From JBGUXS01 sp045118155 (GTDB taxonomy: Bacteria; Pseudomonadota; Alphaproteobacteria; CAAHEQ01; UBA3637): 19,755 nucleotides of DNA. The notes beneath the pieces are model-generated. The model was not told the DNA's origin. It was given only the letters and a program-made list of their open reading frames with translations, and searched no databases. The position numbers and the translations under genes are program-made. Below are positions 8,692-16,608 of this stretch, piece by piece (the first letter of the stretch is position 1; every line of letters begins with the position of its first letter). Location of the stretch: contig JBGUXS010000005.1 in the NCBI GenBank assembly GCA_045118155.1, forward strand, positions 1 through 19,755, in the 5' to 3' direction.

Positions 8692-10008
8692 TTGATTTTT
8701 AAGGGGTTTGCCAAGGGCTAAAAATTCCTCAAACTCCTCGGGGGTTTCTTCTATTAAGGTGGTGTTATGACGCATTAAGGATTTACCGTATCCCAGCACC
8801 GGAACCTCAAATCCCAACATTTCCAATACTGTGGGACCGATGTCAAACGATGTAAAGGTCCGATCTGTTTTAGGGGGCTTGGGGGCATGAATAAACACGT
8901 TGTAAATGCCACGTTCTTTGGCCGACATCAGCTTGTCATAAAGGGTACTTTTCATGGACAGATGATCCCCCACTAAAACGACTAAGGTGTTTTCATAAAA
9001 GGCCTGTTTTTCTAACCAAGCTAAAAAATCGGTTAGGGTTTCATCGGCACAGCGCACAACGTCCCGCATATCTCCATTTTTTTGGGGACAGGCGGTATCC
9101 AAATAGCCCATGGGAAAATGCGTATCAGCCGTGGTAATGGTCATCATAAAGGGGACAGACCCTTGGGCTAAATCCAAAATTTCTTCTCGGGCAATTTGAA
9201 ACAACTGTCTGTCTGGGGGCATAACAAGGGTCCATTTATGAAACCCGATATGATCATAAGAAATACGCTGATTTTTAAAAAGTTCTTGAAATCCCAAAGT
9301 CCGATCAAATCCCATATAATCTACAATTTGATTTGTACGGCCGAATTCCAAGGTCGCCCCTTTTAAAAATGTCATACGATACCCCGCCTTTTTTAAAATG
9401 TTGGGAACACAAAGGGGATGGTTTTCCAGGGTGCTTTTAAGGTCCACAAACAAGGGAAGTCCACAGAACATACTGACGTAAGCGGCAGAGGTAAATTCGC
9501 TGCCATTTAATTGAACAAAGTGGTCAAAATGGATGTTATTTTGTGTCCAAGTTGTCAGCTTTGGGGTCAAATTTTCCCCGAAAACGGTGGTATCTTGATA
9601 GGTATTTTCCAAGGATTCCGCAAAGATAAAAATCAGATTTTTTTTGTCTTTAGGGGCCAAAATTGTTTTTTCAGATGGAAAAAAGGGGGAAAAGCTGTAA
9701 GGAGTTCCTTTAAATTTTGGCCAATACAGAGCAGGATAAAATACCACAGATATTAAGCTTAAGAATAATAATCCCATAAGCAGTTTAAAAGAGGTAATTT
9801 TCCTTATCCCCCATATGAACACCCCAGCTATTCCCAAAAAAAGAACGAAACACATCAAGATAAATGGGTGAAATAAAATAGTGGTATCTGATAAATGGTA
9901 CCAAAAAGTTTTGATAGATATTTGCCCTAAAATAAAACGAGAAATGCCGTTTATCAGGGCTATTAGGACACTGATGAAAACGGCGCTTTTTAGGATTTTT
10001 ATCTTCAT
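8584..10008 (-). CDS. OpgB/MdoB-like membrane phosphoglycerol transferase (sulfatase fold)
   Basis: This 474-residue protein belongs to the alkaline phosphatase/sulfatase superfamily, in the LtaS/OpgB branch. The N-terminus has three membrane spans (about 8-27, 45-68, 74-96), then a periplasmic catalytic domain. NLIFIFAESLENTY (E131) is the metal-binding start motif typical of OpgB. GSEFTSAA supplies the presumed nucleophile T173, followed by CGLPLF. ITTADTHFP (H297) and VGDHL (D348, H349) complete the site. OpgB moves phosphoglycerol from phosphatidylglycerol to periplasmic glucans. This protein is far shorter than E. coli OpgB (about 760 residues), and no glucan synthesis genes are nearby, so the acceptor is unknown. 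The ATG lies one base after the serS stop, so it is the last gene of the operon. The basic 35-residue tail (440-474) is encoded antisense to the end of metG. Confidence 0.85.
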   Translation of the reverse strand: MKIKILKSAVFISVLIALINGISRFILGQISIKTFWYHLSDTTILFHPFILMCFVLFLGIAGVFIWGIRKITSFKLLMGLLFLSLISVVFYPALYWPKFKGTPYSFSPFFPSEKTILAPKDKKNLIFIFAESLENTYQDTTVFGENLTPKLTTWTQNNIHFDHFVQLNGSEFTSAAYVSMFCGLPLFVDLKSTLENHPLCVPNILKKAGYRMTFLKGATLEFGRTNQIVDYMGFDRTLGFQELFKNQRISYDHIGFHKWTLVMPPDRQLFQIAREEILDLAQGSVPFMMTITTADTHFPMGYLDTACPQKNGDMRDVVRCADETLTDFLAWLEKQAFYENTLVVLVGDHLSMKSTLYDKLMSAKERGIYNVFIHAPKPPKTDRTFTSFDIGPTVLEMLGFEVPVLGYGKSLMRHNTTLIEETPEEFEEFLALGKPLKNQLGFYKGKQGLPNNQSPKSIRRIRRKIGRHNRLYPQ

Positions 10009-10009
10009 G

Positions 10010-11296
10010 TTATGCTTTTTTCAAAACCTCTTGTCCCCCCATATAAGGACGCAAGGCCTCTGGAATACGCACAGATCCATCTGCTTGTAAATTGTTTTCT
10101 AAAAAGGCAATCAACATTCTAGGGGGGGCAACCACCGTATTGTTCAACGTATGGGGCAAATATTTTTTCCCATCTTTACCGGTAACCCGAATTTTAAGCC
10201 GCCGGGCTTGGGCATCCCCCAAGGTAGAACAAGAACCCACCTCAAAATATTTCTTTTGCCGTGGAGACCAAGCTTCCACATCCAAAGATTTAACTTTCAA
10301 ATCCGCTAAATCCCCCGAACAACATTCTAAGGTTCTGACAGGAATGTCCAAAGTTCTGAAAAAGGCGACCGTGTTTTGCCACAATTTTTTAAACCAGTCC
10401 ATAGATTCTTCGGGCCGACAAATTACAATCATTTCTTGTTTTTCAAACTGATGAATCCGGTAAACCCCCCTTTCTTCAATGCCATGGGCCCCTTTTTCTT
10501 TTCTAAAACACGGGGAATAGCTTGTCAAGGTCAGGGGCAATTGCTCTTCTGGGATAATTTGATCAATAAACTTTCCAATCATGGAATGTTCACTGGTCCC
10601 GATGAGATACAGATCTTCCCCTTCAATCTTATACATCATCGCATCCATTTCGGCAAAGCTCATCACCCCTTCTACGACCTGTGACCGAATCATAAACGGG
10701 GGAACGCAATACGTAAATCCCTTACCAATCATAAAATCACGGGCATAGGATAAAATGGCGGAATGAAGCCGGGCAATATCCCCCATCAAATAATAAAAAC
10801 CGTTGCCGGCGACACGCCGCGCCGAATCCAAATCTACGCCAGATAACCTTTCCATAATATCAATATGATAGGGCACTTCAAAAGGGGGGACAACTGGATC
10901 CCCAAAACGTTCAACTTCCACGTTTTTGCTATCATCTTCCCCGATAGGGACGGATGCATCAATCATATTCGGGATAATCATCATGCGTTTTAACAGATCG
11001 CTTTGAATTTTATCTTGTTCCTGTTCCAAGGCGACAATTTTATCCCCGATTGTACCACTTTCGGCTTTTAGTTTATTGGCCTCTTCTTTCGCCCCTTTGG
11101 CCATACAGGCCCCAATTTCTTTGGACAATTTTGTGCGCTGAGCCCGTAAACTTTCGGCCTCTTGAATCAGCTTTCTATTTTGGATATCTAGGTCCAATAC
11201 TTCATCTACAAGGGATAATTTACTATCTTGAAATTTCTTACGAATATTTTCTTTCACAAGGTCTGGATTTTCACGAACAAATTTGATATCTAGCAT
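10010..11296 (-). CDS. serS: Seryl-tRNA synthetase, atypical motif variant
   Basis: A class II synthetase of 428 residues that charges tRNA-Ser (and tRNA-Sec where present). Residues about 28-108 form the long coiled-coil arm that grips the tRNA variable arm. Motif 2 is FRKEKGAHGIEERG (264-277) followed by YRIHQFEKQE. The serine and ATP site includes TSE (234-236), where most bacterial enzymes have TAE. EVGSCSTLGDAQARR (352-366) replaces the usual EISSCSNCxDFQARR, and motif 3 reads HTLNNTVVAPPR (382-393) instead of HTLNGSGLAVGR, keeping the Arg but not the Gly residues. So the fold and length are standard but the subtype is not. GGAGG lies eight bases before the ATG. It sits 15 bases after the antiporter stop and one base before the next gene. 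Confidence 0.95.
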   Translation of the reverse strand: MLDIKFVRENPDLVKENIRKKFQDSKLSLVDEVLDLDIQNRKLIQEAESLRAQRTKLSKEIGACMAKGAKEEANKLKAESGTIGDKIVALEQEQDKIQSDLLKRMMIIPNMIDASVPIGEDDSKNVEVERFGDPVVPPFEVPYHIDIMERLSGVDLDSARRVAGNGFYYLMGDIARLHSAILSYARDFMIGKGFTYCVPPFMIRSQVVEGVMSFAEMDAMMYKIEGEDLYLIGTSEHSMIGKFIDQIIPEEQLPLTLTSYSPCFRKEKGAHGIEERGVYRIHQFEKQEMIVICRPEESMDWFKKLWQNTVAFFRTLDIPVRTLECCSGDLADLKVKSLDVEAWSPRQKKYFEVGSCSTLGDAQARRLKIRVTGKDGKKYLPHTLNNTVVAPPRMLIAFLENNLQADGSVRIPEALRPYMGGQEVLKKA

Positions 11297-11311
11297 AAAA
11301 TAAACCTCCGG

Positions 11312-13324
11312 TTATGATCTTCTTAAATGATGTTTTAAAGCGGGAACATCGGCCTCGCTTAGTTCTTCTAACCCCCGTTTTCCTGCATCTTTTTTAAAGG
11401 CTTCCAAATCTTTAATGGCCCCCACGACCACCAAAATATCTTTGGGCAGTAATTCCACTTTATTACTGGGCACATCAATAATTTTTTGGCCCCGTACAAT
11501 TTGTACAAGTGTGATTGTATAGGTATCGCGTAAACGAATGTCTTGCAATAATTTATGGGCAAAATCCCCCTGTTCCAAAACCCGATAAGGCCGGAAAGTT
11601 AAGTATTCCCCTTGATTTTCTTCTGGGGTTTCTGTTAGGTTCAAGTTCATTAAGAACTGCGTTTCAATTCGCATGTATTGATTAAAGACCCATTGAGAAC
11701 GAGAAACCAACATAATGGCGGCCACCACCAAAAAGAAGGTAATGACGGGATTGGTGGATAGTAATTGGTGAATAGTCCACACAACTAAAAATGCCCCAAT
11801 GCCAAGCCGGGCTGCGGTTAAAGCGATCAACGGAATCCGATTATACCGATCCGCCCGCCACAAGTCAAAATATACTCTGGCTTTTGGTAAGATAAGTAGC
11901 ATCCGCAAGAACGGGGAAATTGCCATTAAAGTAAGCAGCGTCAAAACCCCCCGCCCTAAACGCCCATAAGGAATCAAAAATGGCCGGGCAAAGACATAGG
12001 ACAAATTCACAATGGCCACGATAATAAAGGAAAACAGAACAATATTACGGAAATAACTGATAAAAAGTTCTTTCCAAGCGGCCTTTTCGGCGGATGTTTC
12101 CTTCTTTGTTTGAGACAGGGAATTTAACGCCTCCATCCATTTTGGGGGCATAATTTGTTTGACCTTTTCATAGGCCTTTGGGGCGGCCTTAATCATCATG
12201 GGGGTGGTGAAGGTGGTAATAACCGACACCGCCACAATAATAGGATAGACTTGATCCCCTAAGACCCCTAGACTGACACCAAGACTAGCAATAATAAAGG
12301 CAAATTCCCCGACTTGCGCTAAGGAAAACGCCCCTAAAATGGCGGTTTTTAAATTTTGTCCCGCAATAGTAAAACCAACCAACGCGCACAATGTCAGCCC
12401 CACCATCACAACGATGGTTAACAGAACAATTGGATAAAAATAGGTGACGAACATCATGGGGCTGACCATCATCCCAACCGATACGAAGAACACAGCCCCG
12501 AACAAGTCTTTAACGGGCTTGATAACTTCGTGAATTTTTTCGGTTAAAGGGGTTTCTGCTAAAAGCGACCCCATGATGAAAGCCCCCAAAGCCTCAGAAA
12601 AACCAGCAGATGTGGCCAAATACACCATGAATAAACACAATCCCACACTGATAATCAACAACATTTCAGATGTCAGTAATGGGGCAATTTTTTTCATCAA
12701 TGTGGGAATCAGGTAAATCCCAAACACAAACCACACCACCAAGAAAAAGACCAATTTCAAAGCACTAAGCAACAAGGACAAGGCGTCCAAATTTTGGCTA
12801 AGGGCAATCGTGGGCAATAATACCAACAGTAAAATCCCCACCACATCTTCCACAACCAGAACGCCAAAAACAAGCTCGGTAAATCGTTGTTTTTTAAGAC
12901 CTAAATCTTCAAATGCCTTAATAATAATCGTGGTGGAAGACATAGAAATCATCCCCCCTAGGAAGATACTGTCTACGGACGTCCATCCCAACAACATCCC
13001 CACGGTATATCCGATGAACATCATCAAAACGACATTGCAGGTGGCGGTGATAAGGCCGGCTTTCCCAACGTTCATCATCTTTTTAAAGCTAAATTCTAAT
13101 CCCAAACCAAACAGCAAGAAAATAATCCCAATGTCCGCCCACAATTTGATGTTTTCACTGTCGGTAACGCTAGGGAAAATTTTAAGGGCAGGCCCCGCCA
13201 AAATTCCCGCCACAACATACCCTAACACCAGGGGTTGTTTCAGCTTTTTGAATAACAATGTAATCACCCCTGCGTACAGGGAAATAAGGGTCAAATCCAC
13301 AATTAATGTTGGTAACGCATGCAT
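11312..13324 (-). CDS. KefB-like monovalent cation:proton antiporter with C-terminal TrkA-C domain
   Basis: A 670-residue inner-membrane antiporter of the CPA2 family, probably exchanging K+ or Na+ for protons. Residues about 5-385 are the Na/H-exchanger core with many hydrophobic helices, including GLGLEFSFKKM and VLVVEDVVGILLL, the acidic ED pair matching the conserved acidic site of the family. After a short charged link (about 390-425) come further hydrophobic helices (about 430-545), then a soluble TrkA-C/RCK-C-like domain (about 575-645), a likely ligand-sensing gate. Unlike E. coli KefB/KefC I see no Rossmann TrkA-N domain. The ATG has AAGGATAAG before it. It leads a - strand operon with serS and the phosphoglycerol transferase, and is transcribed divergently from the 13464 gene. 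Confidence 0.9.
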   Translation of the reverse strand: MHALPTLIVDLTLISLYAGVITLLFKKLKQPLVLGYVVAGILAGPALKIFPSVTDSENIKLWADIGIIFLLFGLGLEFSFKKMMNVGKAGLITATCNVVLMMFIGYTVGMLLGWTSVDSIFLGGMISMSSTTIIIKAFEDLGLKKQRFTELVFGVLVVEDVVGILLLVLLPTIALSQNLDALSLLLSALKLVFFLVVWFVFGIYLIPTLMKKIAPLLTSEMLLIISVGLCLFMVYLATSAGFSEALGAFIMGSLLAETPLTEKIHEVIKPVKDLFGAVFFVSVGMMVSPMMFVTYFYPIVLLTIVVMVGLTLCALVGFTIAGQNLKTAILGAFSLAQVGEFAFIIASLGVSLGVLGDQVYPIIVAVSVITTFTTPMMIKAAPKAYEKVKQIMPPKWMEALNSLSQTKKETSAEKAAWKELFISYFRNIVLFSFIIVAIVNLSYVFARPFLIPYGRLGRGVLTLLTLMAISPFLRMLLILPKARVYFDLWRADRYNRIPLIALTAARLGIGAFLVVWTIHQLLSTNPVITFFLVVAAIMLVSRSQWVFNQYMRIETQFLMNLNLTETPEENQGEYLTFRPYRVLEQGDFAHKLLQDIRLRDTYTITLVQIVRGQKIIDVPSNKVELLPKDILVVVGAIKDLEAFKKDAGKRGLEELSEADVPALKHHLRRS

Positions 13325-13381
13325 TTTTCTTATCCTTTTTTGAAATTCCTTTCAGTGTACCTTTTTTTTTGAAGAAAACAA

Positions 13382-13410
13382 GGTATATTTTACAAAATTT
13401 TTTGCGTTAA
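13382..13410 (-). promoter_or_regulatory. Possible promoter of the antiporter-serS operon
   Basis: On the - strand, TTAACG (13410-13405) is followed after 17 bases by TATACC (13387-13382). Both hexamers match the sigma70 consensus at four of six positions. The whole 13325-13463 spacer is rich in A and T tracts, making chance matches likely. I see no convincing promoter for the divergent + gene here. Confidence 0.3.
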
Positions 13411-13463
13411 AAAAGTTGAAAATTTTTTTGAAACAAGTTAGGGTTATCTTCAAAGGGGGAAAA

Positions 13464-13838
13464 ATGGCAGGACCCGAAGACAGTTCCTATTTTGGTAAAC
13501 ATTACAATACGGTTATAGATTGGCAAACGGCCGAACAAGTATTTACCGTTTTGCCAGCGGTCAGGAAGCCCTTTAAAACCCTTTTGGAACAGGTCTTAAC
13601 CTTGGAATCTTTTGTACAAGTGGGGCGGCCCCTTACCATCGGGCAAGGTCCTTTTGTTCGGGTATCCCCGCAAATGTCTAAACGTGTTCGGTATGTGATG
13701 GAAGATTATTTTTATCCCACACTTGAATTGACCCCATTAATGGTACATGCCATGATTCATTGTACGCATTTGTTGGAACAAAAAGATACCGAACAAGATT
13801 TTTTTACTGTGGATTTATCGGGGGGCGATTATGCCTGA
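13464..13838 (+). CDS. Small protein with a degenerate metallopeptidase-like module (HAMIH)
   Basis: Not a family I can name; 124 residues, no signal peptide. The ATG at 13464 follows AAAGGGGGA; a longer reading from TTG at 13416 lacks a ribosome binding site and is not used. It matches one module of the next gene: WQTAEQVFTVL (20-30) against WQHDQVKKIL, RPLTIG (55-60) against VPLKID, and PTLEL then HAMIH (85-89, 95-99) against PTLDL then HESIH. Zinc peptidases use HExxH. Here both His (H95, H99) are kept and the catalytic Glu is Ala96, so it may bind metal or a partner without cleaving. Its stop overlaps the ATG of the next gene by eight bases, implying coupled translation. The first 20 residues (SYFGKHYNTVIDW) also resemble the start of the ankyrin protein at 15315. 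Confidence 0.8.
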   Translation: MAGPEDSSYFGKHYNTVIDWQTAEQVFTVLPAVRKPFKTLLEQVLTLESFVQVGRPLTIGQGPFVRVSPQMSKRVRYVMEDYFYPTLELTPLMVHAMIHCTHLLEQKDTEQDFFTVDLSGGDYA

Positions 13839-15219
13839 AACCATAACCCCCTTAGATTGTCAATTTGCCGTTCCCGTGGGGCAGGGGGGTATTCTTTTTG
13901 ATTTGAATCGGTATATTCCAGATGCATCGGGAACCCTTGTCCCCCAAGATCCGCCCCCGTATTCAAGGGAGGAAGTAGAAAATATCAGCCATAGGTTGTC
14001 TGATGGGATGGCGTTACCGGAATTGCAACTTTTTTATCAAAAGATGGTACAAGAAGCAGAAAAAAAATCGGGAAATCCGTGTTTAACTATCCCTGTGAAA
14101 GTTGATAAAATTTTATGTTCGCAAAAAAATAAGGCCTGTTTTTTAAACGAAGGGACCCTTGTATGTGATGGGTTGACTTTGGATTCAGGAATGTTGGCTA
14201 GGACTCTTTCTGATTTTTTACCTTCTTCCGAAACGGGTAAAACATCTGTATTGACATATCAATTACCTCAGGGACAAGTGGTGTTTGATTTAACCCCGTA
14301 TCAGAAAAATGAACAAGGGGATTTGGTGCCAGCCCCCTTGACGGCGTATGATGTGTGGCAACATGATCAAGTTAAAAAAATTTTGGATCAATATTTTGCA
14401 ACCATGGAAGGACAGAATTTATACCAACAGATTTTTAAGGCATTAAATCCACAAAACACCCATAAAATACGGGTTCCCTTAAAAATTGATTTTTCTAAAA
14501 AGAAACAAGGGGTGCTAGGCAGTTATAGTGATGGGGCGATTATATTAGCTTCCCCCACATTAGATTTAGAAACTTTTCATCATGAATCAATTCATTTTTT
14601 GCAAGATGCGTTGTATCCAGGGTTACTTAATTTGCAAAATTATCCGTATGAAGCTAGTTTTTCTGAAACGGGCTTGATGATAGAAACTGAAGCCGCCCTA
14701 GAAGGTCTGTGGTTCGCAACAAATCACGGGGATAAAACATCAGATCAATTGGCCGATTGTCAAGTAATGCAAGAACTAAAAGAACAATTTTCTAAAACGA
14801 TTTCAGATCCTGTTTTATTAAAACAAACGGTCTTGCGTGCCTATTTTCGGGAGCATTTATTAACTGGACCCTGGGGGGAACTTTATAGTAAGAAGTATCA
14901 GCAAGGGGCCTTTATTTCAGAAATAATTAAATACCGTGAAAAAGGGGATAAATGCCCAGATGAAATCCTGAATGCCCAAGCACATATACGTCAAAATTTA
15001 AAAAAGTTGGGGCTGGAAGAAAGGGATTTGAAAACATTGGCTAAAATGGCAGATGATGTCAGAAATGCGGTTATGGAAAGAAAACTAGCTCACGAAGAAG
15101 AACGCAAAGCTATGGATTATTATTTTCCGGCAACGTTGGGAAAAGTTAAAGGGCTGAATTTACCAAAAGTTCCGAAAGGCCCCTTGTATGTTTATCCCCA
15201 AGAACCTAGGGAAAAATAA
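13831..15219 (+). CDS. Putative zinc metallopeptidase with duplicated module, one active-looking and one degenerate
   Basis: A 462-residue protein of no family I can name. Repeat 2 (about 148-262) ends in PTLDLETFHHESIHFLQ, giving HExxH at H251-E252-xx-H255. ETEAALE (285-291) about 30 residues on fits the ExxA third ligand of gluzincins, with E285 or E287 the likely ligand. Repeat 1 (about 19-131) aligns along its length: LFDLNRYIPDASGTLVP against VFDLTPYQKNEQGDLVP, TIPVKVD against RVPLKID, and TLDSGMLARTLSDFL against TLDLETFHHESIHFL with no gap, so H251, E252 and H255 become R124, T125 and D128. The remainder (264-462) is helical and charged. No signal peptide is present. The start codon overlaps the upstream stop by eight bases. 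The substrate is unknown; a cytoplasmic protease or a protein exported by a non-Sec route are both possible. Confidence 0.82.
   Translation: MPETITPLDCQFAVPVGQGGILFDLNRYIPDASGTLVPQDPPPYSREEVENISHRLSDGMALPELQLFYQKMVQEAEKKSGNPCLTIPVKVDKILCSQKNKACFLNEGTLVCDGLTLDSGMLARTLSDFLPSSETGKTSVLTYQLPQGQVVFDLTPYQKNEQGDLVPAPLTAYDVWQHDQVKKILDQYFATMEGQNLYQQIFKALNPQNTHKIRVPLKIDFSKKKQGVLGSYSDGAIILASPTLDLETFHHESIHFLQDALYPGLLNLQNYPYEASFSETGLMIETEAALEGLWFATNHGDKTSDQLADCQVMQELKEQFSKTISDPVLLKQTVLRAYFREHLLTGPWGELYSKKYQQGAFISEIIKYREKGDKCPDEILNAQAHIRQNLKKLGLEERDLKTLAKMADDVRNAVMERKLAHEEERKAMDYYFPATLGKVKGLNLPKVPKGPLYVYPQEPREK
13885..14616 (+). repeat. Protein-level tandem duplication within the HExxH gene
   Basis: Two copies of about 115 residues (coding spans about 13885-14223 and 14272-14616) share [LV]FDLxxYxxxxxGxLVP, a helix with LxxFYQK/LYQQIFK, [TR][IV]P[VL]K[IV]D, and TLD followed by the active-site helix. 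The similarity is visible in the protein, not in the DNA, so the duplication is old. Confidence 0.7.
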
Positions 15220-15240
15220 GCTGCGCATTTGTAAAAATAC

Positions 15241-15270
15241 TTGACATTTTTTTTAGGGGCATTGTATACT
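15241..15270 (+). promoter_or_regulatory. Sigma70-type promoter of the ankyrin gene
   Basis: TTGACA (15241-15246) is a perfect -35, followed after 18 bases by TATACT (15265-15270). Transcription would start near 15277, giving a leader of about 38 bases. The ankyrin gene can therefore be expressed apart from the two genes before it. Confidence 0.75.
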
Positions 15271-15314
15271 TAAAAAATATTTTTAACAAAATTTTAGAAA
15301 TAAAAGGAAGAAAA

Positions 15315-16526
15315 ATGAATTACGGATCAGAAACGTATTATGGACCAATGAAACCAGTTATTGATTGGGATAAAGATTCAGCCGATACAGTTATAAAAAA
15401 AGTCATTTTGTTGGCCCATCAAGGGCATGTATATGATGAAGATGCTGATGGACAAACTTTGTTGATGCATGCGATTCAAAAAGGGTATACATCCCTTGTT
15501 AAGGGGCTTGTTCAATATCAGGGGCTTGTGAATGTACATGATAAGTCTGGAAAAACGGCCTTGATTTATGCGGCAGAAATGGGGCAGGATGAAATTGTTA
15601 AAGCTTTATTGTCCTACAAGGCTAAGGCAAATATAAATATTCGTGATAATCACGGAAAAACTTCTTTGATGTATGCAGCGGAAAAAGGACATATGGGTGT
15701 TGTTCGTATCTTGCTAACAAAAGAAAGAACAAATGTTAATGAAAAAGATGATGAGGGCGAAACGGCCTTGACTTACGCTGTTCGTTGGGAAAATCTTGAT
15801 ATTGCCAAAGCGTTGATGGCTAGAGGGGCTTTTGTGCATACACAAACTGGGTACGGTCAAACCCCTCTGATGATAGCAGCTTATAGAGGGTATGAAAAAA
15901 TGGTCAATGCTTTGTTAGAAGCTGGTGCTGATGTCAATGCCCAAAACCATGAAGGACAAACGGCTTTGATGCAGGCGGCGGACAATGGTCATATTGATAT
16001 TGTCCGGGGCTTGATAAGGAAAAATGCAAATGTGCATATGAAAGATAATCAAGGGAAGACAGCTTTAATGTATGCGGCCTATAGGGGGCGTGTCAGTGTT
16101 ATTCGGTCCTTAATTAATGGAAAAGCAAGTATACAGGATATAGATGAAAAAGGACGAACGGCCTTGATGTATGCGGCGGCTTCGGGTCAAGTTGAGGCAG
16201 CTAAAGTCTTAATAAGAAAAAAACTGATTGATACCAAAGATGTGTGGGGACGAACGGCCTTGATGCATGCGGTGGACGGTGGCCATGCAGAGGTCGTCAA
16301 AGCATTGAGGGCAGCTGGGGCTAAAACGGATATTCAGGATGCGTCCGGTCGTACGGTGTGGACTTATGTTCAAAAAAAGAGAGCTCATCAAGAGTGGGAA
16401 ACGCTTAGACAGTTGGAACAGGCCCTGTTAACCCCCGAAACCCCTAGATCTGGTACAGTGGTGGCTAAACAACCTAATATCAAAGGATCAGATGGCCCAA
16501 GTCAAGGCCCTAATGACTTGGGATAA
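15315..16526 (+). CDS. Ankyrin-repeat protein, about ten repeats
   Basis: A 403-residue soluble protein with no signal peptide or membrane span. Nine full ankyrin repeats and a diverged capping repeat run from about residue 44 to 385, each with the G-x-T-A-L-M-x-A-A core (GKTALIYAAEMGQ, GQTPLMIAAYRGY, GRTALMYAAASGQ and so on). Ankyrin arrays bind other proteins and have no catalytic role of their own. In intracellular bacteria many are secreted effectors, but secretion here is only a possibility. The first 43 residues are unique, and SETYYGPMKPVIDW resembles the start of the 13464 protein. The tail (about 372-403) is polar and Gly/Pro-rich. AAGGAAG precedes the ATG. The gene has its own promoter and ends in a terminator shared with slyB. 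Confidence 0.93.
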   Translation: MNYGSETYYGPMKPVIDWDKDSADTVIKKVILLAHQGHVYDEDADGQTLLMHAIQKGYTSLVKGLVQYQGLVNVHDKSGKTALIYAAEMGQDEIVKALLSYKAKANINIRDNHGKTSLMYAAEKGHMGVVRILLTKERTNVNEKDDEGETALTYAVRWENLDIAKALMARGAFVHTQTGYGQTPLMIAAYRGYEKMVNALLEAGADVNAQNHEGQTALMQAADNGHIDIVRGLIRKNANVHMKDNQGKTALMYAAYRGRVSVIRSLINGKASIQDIDEKGRTALMYAAASGQVEAAKVLIRKKLIDTKDVWGRTALMHAVDGGHAEVVKALRAAGAKTDIQDASGRTVWTYVQKKRAHQEWETLRQLEQALLTPETPRSGTVVAKQPNIKGSDGPSQGPNDLG

Positions 16527-16565
16527 ACCCCAAATAGTTTGTTTATAAAACAGAATTTTAACAAC

Positions 16566-16589
16566 AAAGCCCCCAAATTTGGGGGCTTT
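16566..16589. terminator. Bidirectional terminator between the ankyrin gene and slyB
   Basis: A perfect palindrome has AAAGCCCCC (16566-16574), centre AAATTT and GGGGGCTTT (16581-16589), with T-rich flanks on both sides. It lies between two convergent genes and can serve both. Confidence 0.88.
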
Positions 16590-16608
16590 TGCTATATCAA
16601 TAAATTTT

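Noticed and set aside
12810..13343. 177-residue open frame on the + strand
   Set aside because: Antisense shadow of the antiporter core, with no ribosome binding site or recognisable feature.
13390..13430. Phased A-tracts suggesting curved DNA
   Set aside because: The tract centres are about 12-13 bases apart, off the helical repeat, and such runs are expected in an AT-rich intergenic region.
13416..13463. TTG-initiated extension of the 13464 gene
   Set aside because: It adds 16 residues read from an A/T-tract region, has no ribosome binding site, and bypasses an ATG with AGGGGGA directly before it.
15444..16469. Ankyrin coding repeats as a DNA tandem repeat
   Set aside because: The repeats are conserved as protein but diverged as DNA, so there is no slippage-prone array to report.
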